From assembly GCA_038503035.1 (NCBI GenBank), contig JAVSML010021640.1, forward strand, positions 62,001 to 126,000: DNA of 64,000 bases, given 5' to 3'. This document shows positions 1 to 11,744 of this stretch, piece by piece (the first letter of the stretch is position 1; each line of letters begins with the position of its first letter). Source of the DNA: Crocodylus rhombifer (lineage: Eukaryota; Chordata; Crocodylia; Crocodylidae). The notes under the pieces were generated by a model. The model was not told the DNA's origin. It ran no database searches and was given only the letters and a program-made list of their open reading frames with translations. Made by a program: the position numbers and the translations under genes.

Positions 1-1464
1 CTTTTTTTTACTGCCCCCTAGTACACTCTTCTAATCCTCTCTAGTTGGTGTGGAGGACAAGGACTCTATGATTACTTCACATGAGTGAGCAGGGCACCAG
101 CTTCAGGCACTGACTTAGAAAGGGGCAGCAGAAGGGCAGACCCTGGGGAGTCCATGCCACAGCAGCTCATGTACCAGGAAGCCACGCTGCCAAAATTCCT
201 AGTTATGCATCATGCTTCGAAGGTTGATATCAATTCAGTGGTTCAGCAGCACTCTTCCTCGCAAATGGAGTACAATTTGGTTTGTACAGTGCAGTAGGGA
301 CAACACTTTAAACTATAAGTTTTAATGATGGCTCAGTTTTCCCACTCACTAGGGGGTGCAAGTTCTGATGCTCAAGTTTTTTGGACTAAGATACATCTAG
401 AAGTCTGGATCAATATGTAGGGTTTATATAGAGAAGTATAGACTAGAAATGCAGATTACATTTTTGCTAATCTGCGTGCTGTAGATAATCCATGCAGTGC
501 CCTCCCCCGCTTATCTCTGCCTCTCGTTGTAGATTTAACATAAAAAAAGTACTGTGGAGAATATGAAATTCACAGGGAATGCTTCCATACATCTTATAGT
601 TGTATGGTCATAATATGTTCTGTGTTTCTAATGTGTATCCAGTTCCCTGTCCCGTCCTCCCCCCCAGGGTTTGAAGGTTAAACCCAATTTTCACAGGGAT
701 GAGTCCTGTGGCTCTGCTAACTTGAGACTTGGTTACTCTCTTCAACATGACACAATTTTCAGCATGGCTCTGTCAGCTGAGTCCAAAAGAGCTTTAAATC
801 TCTGTTGAAGAGTTAATCCTCTTGGGAGCTGTGAAATGAACAAATAGGAATATAGGGCTTGTAGAGACCTTTGAGGTCACTGACTTGAGTCCCTGCTATT
901 CCAGGCAACTGCATCATATAATCCCTTTAGATGCCTTGCAGTACAGAGCTCAGCCTTTTTAAAAACCCAAGTTGATAGGTAAATGCTGGTATACATGCTG
1001 GTATTCCCTTTGCTCAGAATAGAAAAGCAAGGCCTGTATGCTTATCCATGCTGGCACCAGTCTCTTGGCCATCTTGTGTGAGATTCTGTCCTCTTCCCCC
1101 TCTCTTCTTCGTCTCCCACCTTGCTCCAACTGCAGTGGCCAGAAATGCTGTGTCCAGATGCCTCATTTCTTTCAGTTTCAAGTTCTTGTCATGCTGTCTT
1201 CTACTGTTGGGGCTATCTTGGCTGGGAGTTATTTAAAAGTTAAGGTCTGGTCATTATATTCCTATTGCATCTTGTGTTGACAAGTCTTAATAGTTTTCAA
1301 AACAACACCATCTTAGTCCCCTCTTGCAGAGAAGAAAGTAATACTTTTGATCTTGGTAGTAGATAAAAATTAAAGACCATGCCCTGCCTTGCTTTTTTCC
1401 ACTATGTTTTTTTTTTTAACCCCTAGATATCCAGGGGTCTAATTTGCTTCCCCTCCCCCCCCAT
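1..1464. other. No gene seen; unassigned sequence
   Basis: No ORF here shows recognisable protein similarity, and base composition is ordinary. The short ORFs at 1038-1280 look like chance frames. The only supported item is the CR1-like tail at 845-990. Confidence 0.5.
845..990 (-). repeat. Old CR1/L3-like LINE 3' tail fragment
   Basis: The block starting agggcttgtagagacc and running into ttgagtccctgctattcc matches the general shape of the reversed CR1 3' end (agggctggaagggacc, then gagtccagccccctgc), as seen clearly near 6.74, 10.45 and 13.83 kb. The part with tttttaaaaacccaa fits the segment just upstream. Divergence is high, so this is old. L3 or another CR1-clade tail is equally possible. 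Confidence 0.4.
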
Positions 1465-4290
1465 GTCTCCAGCTGGTGCTAGTTCTCTGGCAGGGAGAGG
1501 TCTGTGAGGGACAGGTAGACTCGAAAGTAGAGCAACAAGCCTATGCTCCAGCAGATCCTGCAGAGTGCAGGTGGGAGTGAGCTCACCTGTCACCCGTCAC
1601 CCACTGCCAGGCCAGAGCTCTTGACCCAGTTGACCCAGGTAGAGGAGGCTGGCAAGTACAATGCCTGGCAGGCCTCCACCTGTACCAGGTCACCTGAGTC
1701 CTGGACTGCAAAAAGTACATTGTCGGTATATGCTGGCAGGACCAGCCATACTACCAGCTCCCAGAGCATCAACCCCACCACCTGTCTGCACAGGAGAATG
1801 AGGAAGAGATCCAGGACCAAGGCATACAGCTGGCCTGACAGTGGGCAGCCTTCATGCACCACTGTCCTGAATAGGATGGGCTCCGTCAGGATCCAGCTGA
1901 GCTTGACCAAACACTCTGCAGAGGCATACAGCACTTGGAGAGTCCACATGAAGCAGGGCCCAAAGCCAAAGGCCCATGCTGATGGACATGATCCATCCAG
2001 ATGAGATGCACTGTGTATATCTGGTCTGGATGGATCATGTCCATCAGCATGGACTGCAGGCGCAGCAAGATGGCCATTGCTGCCACCTTGTAGTCCATGC
2101 AGAGGAGGCACATGGAATGCTAGTTCCTCAGGTCATGGGGATCCCCTTCTTCGGCAGGAGGAGTTTGTCATGGTGCGGGGTCCTAGGAGCGGTCATGATC
2201 TCTCCCGGTGCCCCTGCTGTGCCAAGTTAGCATCCAAGCATCCTTGTTCTCGCCCGCCGCGTCTTTGCTGGTAATATTGTTAAAGGGAGGCTGCCTTGTT
2301 GTCCCCTTTGACACGGTGTTCTTATTTATCCTGGCCCCTAATGAGCTGTATAGCTTGATCTTTGTTGCGCCCAGCCTTATGGGCTACGCGTGGCTCCTAC
2401 CATCCCTTATGCCACGCCCCAAGCCTCTCAGATGTACCAGATGTTGTTGAGTCAGTTCCTATTGCCTGCGCCCTCGCAGACGCCCTCCGGGCTTATCTTC
2501 ACCTTGTGGCCCACACCGGGGCTCTTCCACGTACCCTCGCCCTCTCTGGGCTTAACTCAATACTCTTGCCCCCTCTGGGCTCTTATTCCTATACGCCCTC
2601 ATTGAGCTTCTATTCTTGTGCGCTCCCTGGGCTACTTGCATATGCACCCTCACGGGCACTCCCTGGCTTCTCCTGCGTCTCCTGTCCGCTCTGGGGCCTT
2701 TTCCCTGCGGTCGCCGTATGATTGCCCTGCTTGGGGCTTCCCTCAGTACAATCGCCCTCCCTGGGGCTTAATGCAAGCACACTTTGGGCTTCCCGCCATT
2801 GCCCACTTTGCTTCTCCCCGACTGGGGCTCAGGTGGCTGTAGCCGTGCTTGGCCCCCAAATCCCCTCCTTGGGACTCCTAGTCCTGTACAGCTCAGGCAG
2901 CCTCAGCCTTACCTGGCCCTCAATCAACTGGGCCCCTTCTCGGGGCTGGGGTCAGTGCACCCCTGATTACTATGCCCTCTCTTGGCACCAGGAACCCCCA
3001 CGCTACTGGGGAGCTCCTATGAGGCCTCCTCCAACCCCTACAGCTTCACCCAGTCCTCCGGTTTAATATTAAAGCAAAACCATAAGCCAGTTGGCTATAA
3101 CACAAAAACCAAGCCTCCTGGCTGAAACACAAGCTCTGGCCCTCTGGCTAAACCTCACTCAAACCCCTCCCAGGGGTTTCTGCTCACCCGGGAGCTGTTT
3201 CAGGCCCTTGGGCATCTATAGACTGCAGTGCGTCCACAGAGCTCCCACTCCATCAGCTGCCAGAGGAGAACTGCCTTCCTGGCCTCAGCCTGGACTACAT
3301 TTATATAGTTCAGGCCCTGCCCCCTTCCGGTCAGCTGACCAACTGTGGTTGCCCCGGCAACCGTCACCTGTATCTCTTCCTAGGAGCGGGGCACCAAAGT
3401 GCCCCTGCGACAGAGTTCCCCACTTCCCTTGGATTTGGCCCAGACAATGGCAAGTTCTAGGCCGAGGGTGTCCCAGAAGGCCCAGTAGAACTCCGCAGGC
3501 AGCCCATTGATGCCTGGCACCTTGTTGCCAGGCATCAGATGGAGGGCAGACAAAAACTCAGCCAGAGTGAGAGGAGCTTCCAGCCAGTCCTGGTCGCCCA
3601 CACTGGCCTGTGAGAGTCCCTCCCACAGGATATGACAGGCTTTGGTCTTGATTGAATCAGCACACATGGATCTGTGAGGGGGGTGCTGTCAACCACCAGA
3701 AGGTGGGTGATGTACTTCTTGGCCCTCTGCCTCCTCTCAGGGCATAGAAGAAGTGGGAGGCGCGGTCCATCTCCCGAAGGAGTTGGACGCACGAGCGGAC
3801 AAATGCATCATGGGCTCAGTGGTCGTCCAGAGCATGAAGCTCTTTCCACTTCTCCCAACACTCTCGGGTCGTTTGGGTCGGTGGCCAGGCGCCTCTCCAG
3901 CTCCAGCGCTTCCCGCTTGAGTTACTCCTGGACCCCCTCCCTCTGCTGGGTGTGCCCCTGAATGTAGCTGCTGCAAAAAAGCCAGATGCGCACCTTCCCC
4001 ACATCTCACCATCTTCAAGACAAGAGGAAAGCTGCCTGTTGCTCCTGCCAGGCCAGCCAGAACTCCTAGAAAACCTACCTGAAGCCCACATTGTCCAGCA
4101 GACTGGCATTGAAATGCCAGTAGCTGATCCTGGACACCCAGGCCCCGGTGTGGCCCGAGCCCAGACAAGATGGTGATTGCTGAAAACTTCAGCTGCCAAT
4201 TAGGTTTGTCGGTCAGAGTTGTCAGGGTATCCTGCAGGAATACCACGGGGTACCCCCCTCCTGAAGGAAGGAAAGCACCCTGCATCTCTG
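1465..4290 (-). pseudogene. TX1-like ORF2 remnant (endonuclease and reverse transcriptase)
   Basis: The N-terminal endonuclease is recognisable near 4285-4200 by the motif GGYPVVFLQDT, typical of APE-type endonucleases. The reading then jumps to a later region (SNHHLVWARAT, about 4190), so a large internal part of the endonuclease is missing. The RT fingers appear at 3380-3667 (MPGNKVPGINGLPAEFYWAF). After the LTR the frame resumes with LLLPKKG near 2150, then GCPLSGQLYALVLD and the palm motif. The active-site box reads YTDN where this family normally has YADD, so the second catalytic Asp is lost. The C-terminal part continues to about 1465 as LLLYFRVYLSLTD with a stop soon after. This is clearly a dead copy. 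In the LINE, ORF2 would nick the target and copy the RNA in place. Confidence 0.75.
2166..3412 (-). mobile_element. Solo LTR (family 1) with GAGTT target duplication
   Basis: The element begins TGTCATGGTGCGG and ends CCTGCGACA, so the termini are TGTC/GACA. It is flanked by GAGTT at 2161-2165 and again at 3413-3417. Removing it and one GAGTT rejoins the TX1 reading frame (SGEL then LLPKKG), which confirms insertion into the LINE. A TATA-like box reads ctatataaatg on the minus strand at about 3297-3308, so transcription would run on the minus strand. The middle (2450-2850) is an imperfect minisatellite of about 36-45 bp units with the core cctctctgggctta. No gag or pol is present. A 5-bp duplication fits Gypsy-like or some retroviral LTRs; the clade is undecided. 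Confidence 0.75.
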
Positions 4291-4639
4291 GAGACCCTTC
4301 CTATAGCTGTGGACATTGAGGGTTGCAATCTTAAATGACCTCAGGGCTGGGTGGAGTGGATGGTCCAGCAGGGGCCTTGCACATCTCAGTGCCCAGTGTG
4401 GGGTTCACCGGCTCATGCAGTGCCATCCCATAAGTATAGAGGGCAGGGACGATGCATCAGGGGTACACATGGGTGCATGTGCACCCCCTGAGTGTGGTAG
4501 TGAACCCCTGGGTGGTTGCTGACCCCTGGTCAGTGCTCACCACCCTCCCACCACTTACAGGGCCAGTGGCATCTGCTGGAGCTCTTGCTTACCACCACCA
4601 CACTCCTGCCACTACTGTGCCCTCCTAGCTGCCGGGGCA

Positions 4640-6650
4640 TGCGTCATTCATAATAGAGGTTGTCTATGAAACTGCAGGCCCGCCTATAGATCCAGGCGTT
4701 GCAGCTTTTGGGCCTCTTGCCTTCCATCGCTAGTGCCCTCACAGTGGCAAGGATGCTGTCAAAATCTCCCCAGTGGTCCAAGGCAAGCCGTACCTTGCTG
4801 GTGGACTGGCAGCTGTAGTCATGGTCAAGAAATGCAAGTAGCTCACCCCTGGGGACTGCTGGGACTGAGAGGTCTGCAGGCTCCATGGAGCCTGCTGGTT
4901 CTCAGGTGCCCTTGTCCGAGTTCTGGGGTTCAGCGGGCTCCTTAAGTACTGTCTGACCCCCCGGGTCCACTAAGACCCCAGACTCTGGTTGCAATTGAGA
5001 GAGCTCTGTAGCCCCTTGGGACGAGGTAGGGGTAACGGTGGGGGTGGGCCTCCTTCACAAGATGGTAGGGCAGAGCTGGAGCCCTGACCTGTTGATTAGG
5101 GGACCCCACCCCAAGCCCCTCTGGTGTAGGACCATAGGGTAGGCTGCAAGCGAGGTTTTTCTGGGAGGGGCAGAAAAGAGACCTGTCAGGCACTGGGGTG
5201 GCTTTGGTGTCTGCCTTGGGGTCCTAGGAAAGAGGACCTCCGTCCTGAGGACTCACCAGGGTTAGCCCCAGGGCCCCTGTCTCCACCACATCATCAGCGG
5301 GCAGGGGTGTCCACTGCCGGACCTTCCTTTGGGTTGGCCCCGGCCTCAGCCTCAGCACCTGTGGTCTCAGGGGGTAGGCCCTAGCCAGCAGAGTGAGGGG
5401 CTTCCTCTATGGGCTGCTGTTCTGGACTGTCCAGCAGCCCCAAAACCTCCTTCATGGGGATCACCCATTCGATCTTTCCCAGGGGTGGGGTATCAGGTGC
5501 AGTCGGGGAGGCCCACGGGAGGCTGGGCCACTCCCTCCCCACCATGTGGTGGTCTTGGGAGCGGGGAGGAGTCTTCTATGTCAGAGGGCTCCAGCTCCAG
5601 CCGTGCCTGGGCCTTCCTCTCGCTTTTGCACCCAGAAGGGACCTGCACCCACTCATTCCTGGGGTGGTCCTCAGGTGGACAGACTCCAGTAGGAGAAGGT
5701 AACAGTTACGGGGGTGGGGAAGCTATGGCGGGGGCATTACTAGGGACAGGGGGGCCCTGGTCCCTCTCTCTCCCTGGTTGCTGCTGCCCTCCCTGAGACT
5801 CTGCCAAACTTGGTTAAGGGGCGGGGTCCCCTGAGCTCATGGGGGGACTGGTAGTTGTGGCTGGGGTGCCAGGGTGGCCTGAGGGGGGAGAGGCGCTGGT
5901 GGTAGGGGGCACCCCTCTTGCCAGTGGGACCCGTGGATGCCTTCCCTGCCTGGCCCATTGGGCTCTCATGATGCAAGTGCCCCAGGGCACGGCACTGGAA
6001 GCACCACAAGTCCCCCAGCATATAGAAAATCCTCACTAGGGCCCCCTGAAAAGAATCCTAAGGCAGCCCTCGGCCCCCAGCCATGGCCCTGCCACCAGGT
6101 GGATCATGACCTGACGATGGAATGAGCACATGTGGTGGAGGCTGGGGTCTCGGCACCCCAGTGAGAGGTCTCAGCACCCCAGCTCTTCTAGGGGCTCAAG
6201 GGGGACATATTTGCCCTCCACCATGAGCCCCCTCTCCACTGCCTTCTGTGCAGCAGCCTTCAAGGCAAGGAAAAAGACCCCCTTGCCATGAAAGCAGGAG
6301 GCCGCCACAATCTTGGGGGCCCCCACTACCCAAGCCAGGGCCTGCACCCAGGTCTCAAAATGCGGATTCTCCCACTTGGGCAGTTGGCATTTCATACTGT
6401 GCCTGTGTGTGAGTGCCAGAAAGCTGGAAGGGCTGGCAGTGAAGGGTCCAGGCCCCCTGCTGTGGGCCACCCTGCAGCTGCCTATGCATAGCTGCAGTTC
6501 CCCTGCTGGGGGGGCTGCGTTTGTGGGGCTGGGGCTAGGGCCGGGGACAGGCTGAGTGGGTGTGCTGGTTGGTGTGATGCACCTGGTCCCCTCAGGTGCT
6601 GGTATTTGAATTGCTGTTCCCTGAATCAGCTGAATCCGAATCCAAAGCAA
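4640..6650 (-). pseudogene. TX1-like ORF1 remnant with degenerate CCHC knuckle
   Basis: Three stretches support ORF1. At 6171-6650 the segment ending KYVPLEPLEELGC resembles the N-terminal domain of TX1-type first ORFs. At about 5960-6036 the motif CFQCRALGHLHHES fits a C-x2-C-x4-H-x4-C zinc knuckle whose last Cys is replaced by Ser. At 4644-4886 a helical segment (GELLAFLDHDY, then VRALAMEGKRPKS) fits the C-terminal region. Frames shift between them and stops are frequent. The family role is RNA binding in the retrotransposition particle. No intact protein could be made. A different LINE ORF1 is possible, but the order next to ORF2 favours TX1. Confidence 0.65.
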
Positions 6651-6729
6651 ATACTAGCTGCTTCTCACAGGCCTAATGTGGGGAGGTCACTTAGTCCAAT
6701 CTTCTCCCCAAGGAAGCATGAGACAAATC

Positions 6730-7835
6730 TATTTCATAGTTTGTAGGGTTGGAAGGGACCTGAGCAGATCATTGAGTCCAACCCCCTGCCATGGCAGGAA
6801 GGAGTACTGGGGTCAAATGACCCCGGCAAGGTGTTCATCCAGCCTTCTTTTAAAGACCCCCAGGGTAGGAGCCTGCACCACTTTGCTTGAAAGTTGGTTC
6901 CAGACCCTAGCTGCCCTGACAGCGAAGTAGCGCCTCCTGATGTCTAGCCTGAATCTACCCTCTGCCAGCTTGTGACCGTTATTTCTAGTCACTACTGGTA
7001 GTGCTCGGGGGAACAGGGACTCTCCCAATTGCCCGCTGGTCCCCCCGGCTAGTTTGTAAATGGCCACTAGATCCCCCCTCAGCCTTCTCTTGTGGAGGCT
7101 GAACAGGTTCAGGTCCCTTAGCCTGTCCTTGTAGGGCCTGCCCTGCTGCCCCCTGATCATGCAGGTGGCCCTTCTCTGGACCTTCTCCATGTTGTCCACA
7201 TCCCTCCTGAAGTGCAGTGCCCAGAACTGGATGCAGTACTCCAACTGCAGCCTAACCAGCGCCACATAGAGGGGGCGGATCACCTCCTTAGACCTGCCTG
7301 AGATGCTTCTGTGGATGCATGACAAGGTACGGTTGGCCTTCCTGACTGCATCCCCACATTGCCAACCCATGTTCATCTTGGCATCAGTAATGACTCCAAG
7401 ATCCTTTTCTGCCTCTGCACTGACGAGAAGGGAGTTAGTTCCCCAGCCTGTAGGTATGGTGCTGGTTCTTACCCCCCAGGTGCATCACCTTGCACTTCTC
7501 AGTGTTGAATCCCATCCTGTTCTCATCTGCCCACCCCTGTAACCTGTCTAGGTCCAATTGCAGCCTATTCCTCCCATCTAGCATGCCCACTTCCTCCCAC
7601 ATCTTAGTGTCATCTGCGAATTTGAACAAGGTGATTTTTACGCCATCATCCAAGTCACTGATGAAGATGTTGAACAGTGCGGGCCCGAAGACCGAGCCCT
7701 GAGAAGCCCCACTGCCCATCTCCCTCCAGGTCAAAAATGACCCATCCACCACCACTCTCTGGGTGCGGACCTCCAGCCAGGTAGTGACCCAACTGACTTA
7801 CAAGCCACTGGATGGTGTGGATTAGCTAGTACATG
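6730..7835 (-). mobile_element. CR1 LINE, 5'-truncated (3' half of RT and tail)
   Basis: The CR1 3' tail lies at 6738-6795 (reversed: ttggactcaatgatctgctc then ttccaaccctacaaa). Upstream on the minus strand, 7435-7755 encodes RT motifs GSVFGPALFNIFISDLDD and FADDTKMW. The stretch 6813-7376 encodes the post-RT domain ([31 protein letters not shown]). The RT catalytic FADD is intact, but the copy is truncated at about 7835 before the rest of the palm and the endonuclease, so it is not autonomous. CR1 proteins copy their RNA at a nicked target. 5' truncation is usual for CR1. Confidence 0.9.
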
Positions 7836-9894
7836 AATATGATGCCATTCCAGACAAATATTGCTTTAACCTGCATTTAAAACAAAACACAAGTGCTTGC
7901 TTGAGACCAGTGCCTGTCCAATGTAGTCACCAGTTTATAATAAGCAGACTCTTACTATTATATCTTCTACATAAAGCTTGATGTGGCTTCACAGCCATAT
8001 TGAGAAGGGGAGAGGCAGCACAGTAGTGTAACTAGGGGTAGGTGAGCAGGGGCGCTAGCTCTGGGTATCATCTTAGAGGGAGTGCAAGAATAGCAGCTGC
8101 TCCTGCTGACTCAGTGGCCTCTGCCATTACCATCCAGGGCATAAAACTTCCTAGTTATATCTCTGAGGCAGCAGAGGGAAATCATGGTTTTCTCTCATGC
8201 TCCATTTAGTAGTGCCTGACATTGGATTAATTCCATGCCTGCAGCTGAGCTTTGGCCAGAAAAGCTGAGGGGATGTTTTTAGTGTCTCAGGGTATCACAA
8301 ACACTGCCTTCTTTTCCATCACTCCCCCCCAAAAGAGTGACTGTTGCTATGGGACTGCCTGTGGTGGGATTTCTCTCTCCTTTGGAGTGACAGTAGGGCA
8401 AAATTAGTGTCTGGGACAAGGTATTTAGGACTGTACGCAGACTCAAAGTGAGGAACCAACCCAGCACTATTAAGAGCCAACATGCACGTTTGATGGCTGA
8501 ATGGGCAGGTATTGTGTAAGGAAAGATCAGTTTAAGCAAAGCTAAACCCTGTGCTGAATGACAACTACTGTTACAAGATGTCAAAAACCAACAGATGTAA
8601 GCAGCTTGCATGTGTCAATTCACTGGCTGTCAGGACAGGAGTTGTAAGCAAAATGAAATGATTAGGATAGCTTGAAGATGACTGACGCCTATTATATTTC
8701 CATACTACAGCAGTTGGCCACCTGAAATTGTGGAAAAGATTCCTAGCCACAATAGCGCAGCTTGAAAAACTGGACAGCTACATGACAGGAAATGGGGCAT
8801 GCACAGTTCAAGAGACTCAACATGGACATCAGCATGCAAATTAACATTCCTGAATACCTCCCTGTAAACACAGGAAAGGATTGGTCAACCTGGAGATATT
8901 CAAAAGAGAAAGTGTGACCAGTCTAACAGCCCAGACACATGACTGATATCACAGAAGGAGCATCTCTTGGTCTGCTGGATCCTAGAGGAAACATATACTC
9001 CAGAAGACCATGCCAGTGCTATGGACCAGGTTATATATGCATCCACTACTGGAGGAAAAAAAGATTGTGATGCCACAACATGTGAAGAATGCAGGTATCA
9101 AGGACATAGATATTCCAGGCTTATGTTGTAGCAAGCTGTGATGCTACTTTAGGAGTCCAAGTTACAGCAATGCAGTGGCAGCCTCAGTAACAGGCAGATG
9201 CAAGTCTGAGCCATTGCCGTTCTCTCTGGAGCCTACAGTACACATCCATCTGTCAGCGATGGAGTGGAAGCAGTTGCCTCTCCAGTAAAACAAATGCATC
9301 TGGAAGGGAAAAGACAGCTGACATCAGGTCCCAGGCAGGGGATGGAGTAGATAGAGGCACTGTTATATTTCTAGCTGCCTTCAGATGTTGTCTTTTAAAA
9401 AATGTGCCACAGGTCACAAATTGGATCAGGCATGGTTCATATAAGCTTTTTGCTCTTTAAACTAGCTATGCCGTACTGTGTTTGCTTAGGTCCTATTGTA
9501 TTAGGGCTTTGCTATTAAGCTCACTTACAGTCTTTACATAGAAACTGACTTTCTTGGTGAAAATAGTATATTTTGATTCCACTGCTTTCAGTGCCCTGGT
9601 AAGGGTACCAGATCTGGAGTTGACTGGCTGTTACTTAGTTCTGTTGTCTAAGTTTCATCATTTTTCTGTGATTCTCTTATGCCATTAAAAGGAATCTGAT
9701 AAACAGAGAATCCAGAAGATTTTGTTTTGTATCTGAAGCCTAAATGCCACCTGCCTTCAGCCAGAGTAAGATTCAGATCCCAGGCTCCCAGGCACAAGTG
9801 ATGCCTGAATAATAAGACCAGAGGCATGTAGAATAAGACACAGAGGACTTGATTGTGAAGTAGCCCAAAGAATATAAAGAGCAGATGATGATGA

Positions 9895-9965
9895 AATATT
9901 CATAGTGTTGGAAGGAACTCAAGTGTCTTCTGGGCCAAACCCTTATGTAAATGCAACAGAGAAAT
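9895..9965 (-). repeat. CR1-like 3' tail fragment
   Basis: The text atagtgttggaaggaactc followed by tctgggccaaaccct matches the reversed CR1 3' terminus in order and spacing. No coding part remains. It is short and diverged. Confidence 0.45.
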
Positions 9966-10184
9966 GACTTGAACTTCCATTTAGCATACAGAGCAAGTGA
10001 GGGGGTATTTCGGGTGCTGGCACCTGAGTATGTAAGTCAAGCAAAAGCAAAATATGGATAAGCAGATACTCTAATTCTCAGTGTGGCCATATGTTTGTGT
10101 ATCCTATCAAAGAAAATCGAATTCTCCTGTGGATATCAGCCTACAGGAAAATTCCTCGTTTTGTTGTAGTTTCCTAGACGGATG

Positions 10185-10345
10185 TGAAATGGCTGTTTTT
10201 GTGATACACAGATGTTACATTGAACTTCTTAAGTGCTCTGCTGAACAGGGCTCTTAAACATTTGAACTCAGCTTTAATGGAACTTAAGTATGTGCTTAAC
10301 AGTAAACAAGTGCTAAAGCACTTTGTTGAATGGGAGCTAAGAGCA
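10185..10345. repeat. Ancient amniote interspersed repeat fragment
   Basis: The block contains cttaagtgctctgctgaac, cttaagtatgtgcttaac and aagcactttgttgaatggg. These phrases recur in old amniote repeats of uncertain class. Similar wording appears near 28680-28770 and 56815-56920. The family is not named with confidence. Confidence 0.35.
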
Positions 10346-10576
10346 GAGGAGGAGCAAGAATCTATGAAGTTTTGATTTGTGTGAAGACAGCAGAACATAG
10401 CTCTGTGTTTCCATCACACAGCTCTTGGGTATTAAGATAGTTTTCATAGACATTAGGGCTGGAAGGGACCTTGCAAGATCATCGGGTCCAGCCCCCTGCC
10501 CAAAGGGCAGGAAGTCAGCCAGGGTCAGATGACCCCAGCAAGGTAAGCACCCAGGCATTTCTTGAATGTATCAAGA

Positions 10577-11511
10577 TTAGGTGCTTGCACCACTTTTGGG
10601 GGGGAGTCTATTCCAGACTCTGGAAACTCGGACGGTAAAGAAATTTTTCCTTATGTCCAGTCTAAGCTGGTCTTCTAGCAGTTTGTGACCGTTAAACCTT
10701 GCCTTTCTTTGGGGTGCCCTGGTGAACAGACCTTCTCCCAGTTTCTGATGCACACCCTTTATGTACTTATAGGCTGCTACCAAGTACCCCCTGAGTCTTC
10801 TTCTCCAGGCTGAAGAGTCCCATGCCTCTTAGCCTTTTCTCATAAGGCCTGCTCTCTTGACCTGTAATAATGCACGTAACTCTCTTTTGGACTCTCTTAA
10901 GCTTCTCCACATCCTTTCTAAAGTGTGGAGCCCAGAACTCGATTCAGTACGCCAGCTGTGGCTTCATCAACGCTGAGTAAAGTGGGAAAATGACTTCTTG
11001 GGTTTTGCTTGAGATGCATTGGTAGATGCAAGCTGAAGTTTTACTTGCTTTGCCAATTGCAGCATCGCTTTGGTGGCTCATATACATCTTGTGATCAGTC
11101 ATGACCCCCAAGTCTCTATCAGTCGTGGAGCTAGGGAGTGAAGCACTGCCAGTCCTATGAGTATGATGTAGATTCTTTCTTCTGAGGTGGAGGACCTTGC
11201 ATTTCTCCATGTTGAATGTCATCAGGTTTTGATCTGCCCACTTTGTGAGCCTGTCCTGGTCAGCCTGAATCCCCAGCCTATCCTCTAGCATGACCGCACT
11301 TTACCTGGTTAGCCAGTCCACTCCTGACATCCAAATCAAGATAATTTATGAATGTATTAAGGAGTACCGGTCCAAGTATTGAACCCTGGGGGATGCCACT
11401 GGTCATCATGTACCACGTTGACTCAGTTCCATCAACTATCACTCTCTGGGTCCGACCACGGAGTCAGTTCTCCAGCCATCAGACAGTAAGGTTATTGAGG
11501 CCACAGGGCCA
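10577..11511 (-). pseudogene. CR1 ORF2 C-terminal part (old copy)
   Basis: On the minus strand 10944-11291 gives DRLTKWADQNLMTFNMEKCK and SSKTQEVIFPLYSALMKPQL, the CR1 thumb region. Then 10577-10783 gives KLGEGLFTRAPQRKARFNGH and LDIRKNFFTVRVSRVWNRLP, the C-terminal region. Frameshifts separate them. The catalytic FADD would lie just upstream and is disrupted by the hAT insertion and decay (compare FADDTKLW in the younger copy at about 14690). Dead. Confidence 0.85.
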
Positions 11512-11744
11512 TAGGGCTGTGCAAAGCTTCGGATCACAATTCAGATCCGGAGATGATTCAGACAATTCAGAGGCTGAATCTGTGAATCCAAATTGAATTG
11601 CTGGAAGCTTTAGGCTTTCCAAATCAATTCGGAAAAGATTTGGAAAAAATTTGGAGATTTAGCCATAGGATATAATGGGGAATCAATGAAATATCTTTAA
11701 CTTTGTTGCTTTTTGCTTATTTAGATGAAAAATACAGGGGCAGT

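Larger units (their letters stand above)
1465..6660 (-). mobile_element. TX1-like LINE, decayed, split by an LTR
   Basis: Reading the minus strand from 6660 down to 1465 gives remnants of ORF1 (nucleic-acid-binding protein with a CCHC knuckle) followed by ORF2 (endonuclease plus reverse transcriptase), in the order expected of a TX1-type non-LTR retrotransposon. Many stops and frameshifts are present. An LTR (2166-3412) interrupts ORF2 and carries a GAGTT target duplication. Part of the endonuclease is deleted. The left end near 1465 is where similarity stops. No poly-A tail was identified. TX1-like elements are known from Xenopus and some reptiles and fish; the assignment rests on protein motifs read by eye. 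Confidence 0.75.
7836..10440. other. No gene seen; unassigned with old repeat fragments
   Basis: No ORF resembles a known protein. A CR1-like tail fragment lies at 9895-9965. A block at 10185-10345 (cttaagtatgtgcttaac) resembles a widespread ancient amniote repeat. 8640-9400 may hold a decayed element (the plus frame near 8850 reads KDWSTWRYSKEKV), but this is too weak to classify. Confidence 0.4.

Noticed and set aside
1543..2004. Plus-strand ORF of 153 codons
   Set aside because: It is the shadow of the minus-strand TX1 RT, whose motifs are clear. The plus frame matches nothing.
2181..3389. Repeat tcctaggagcgg at both sides of the first LTR, taken at first as a 12-bp target duplication
   Set aside because: It lies inside the element. 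The outer GAGTT pair with TGTC/GACA ends fits LTR rules and restores the TX1 frame better.
8850..9150. Gag-like coding remnant (KDWSTWRYSKEKV)
   Set aside because: Only one short stretch looks protein-like, stops are frequent and there are no flanking LTRs.
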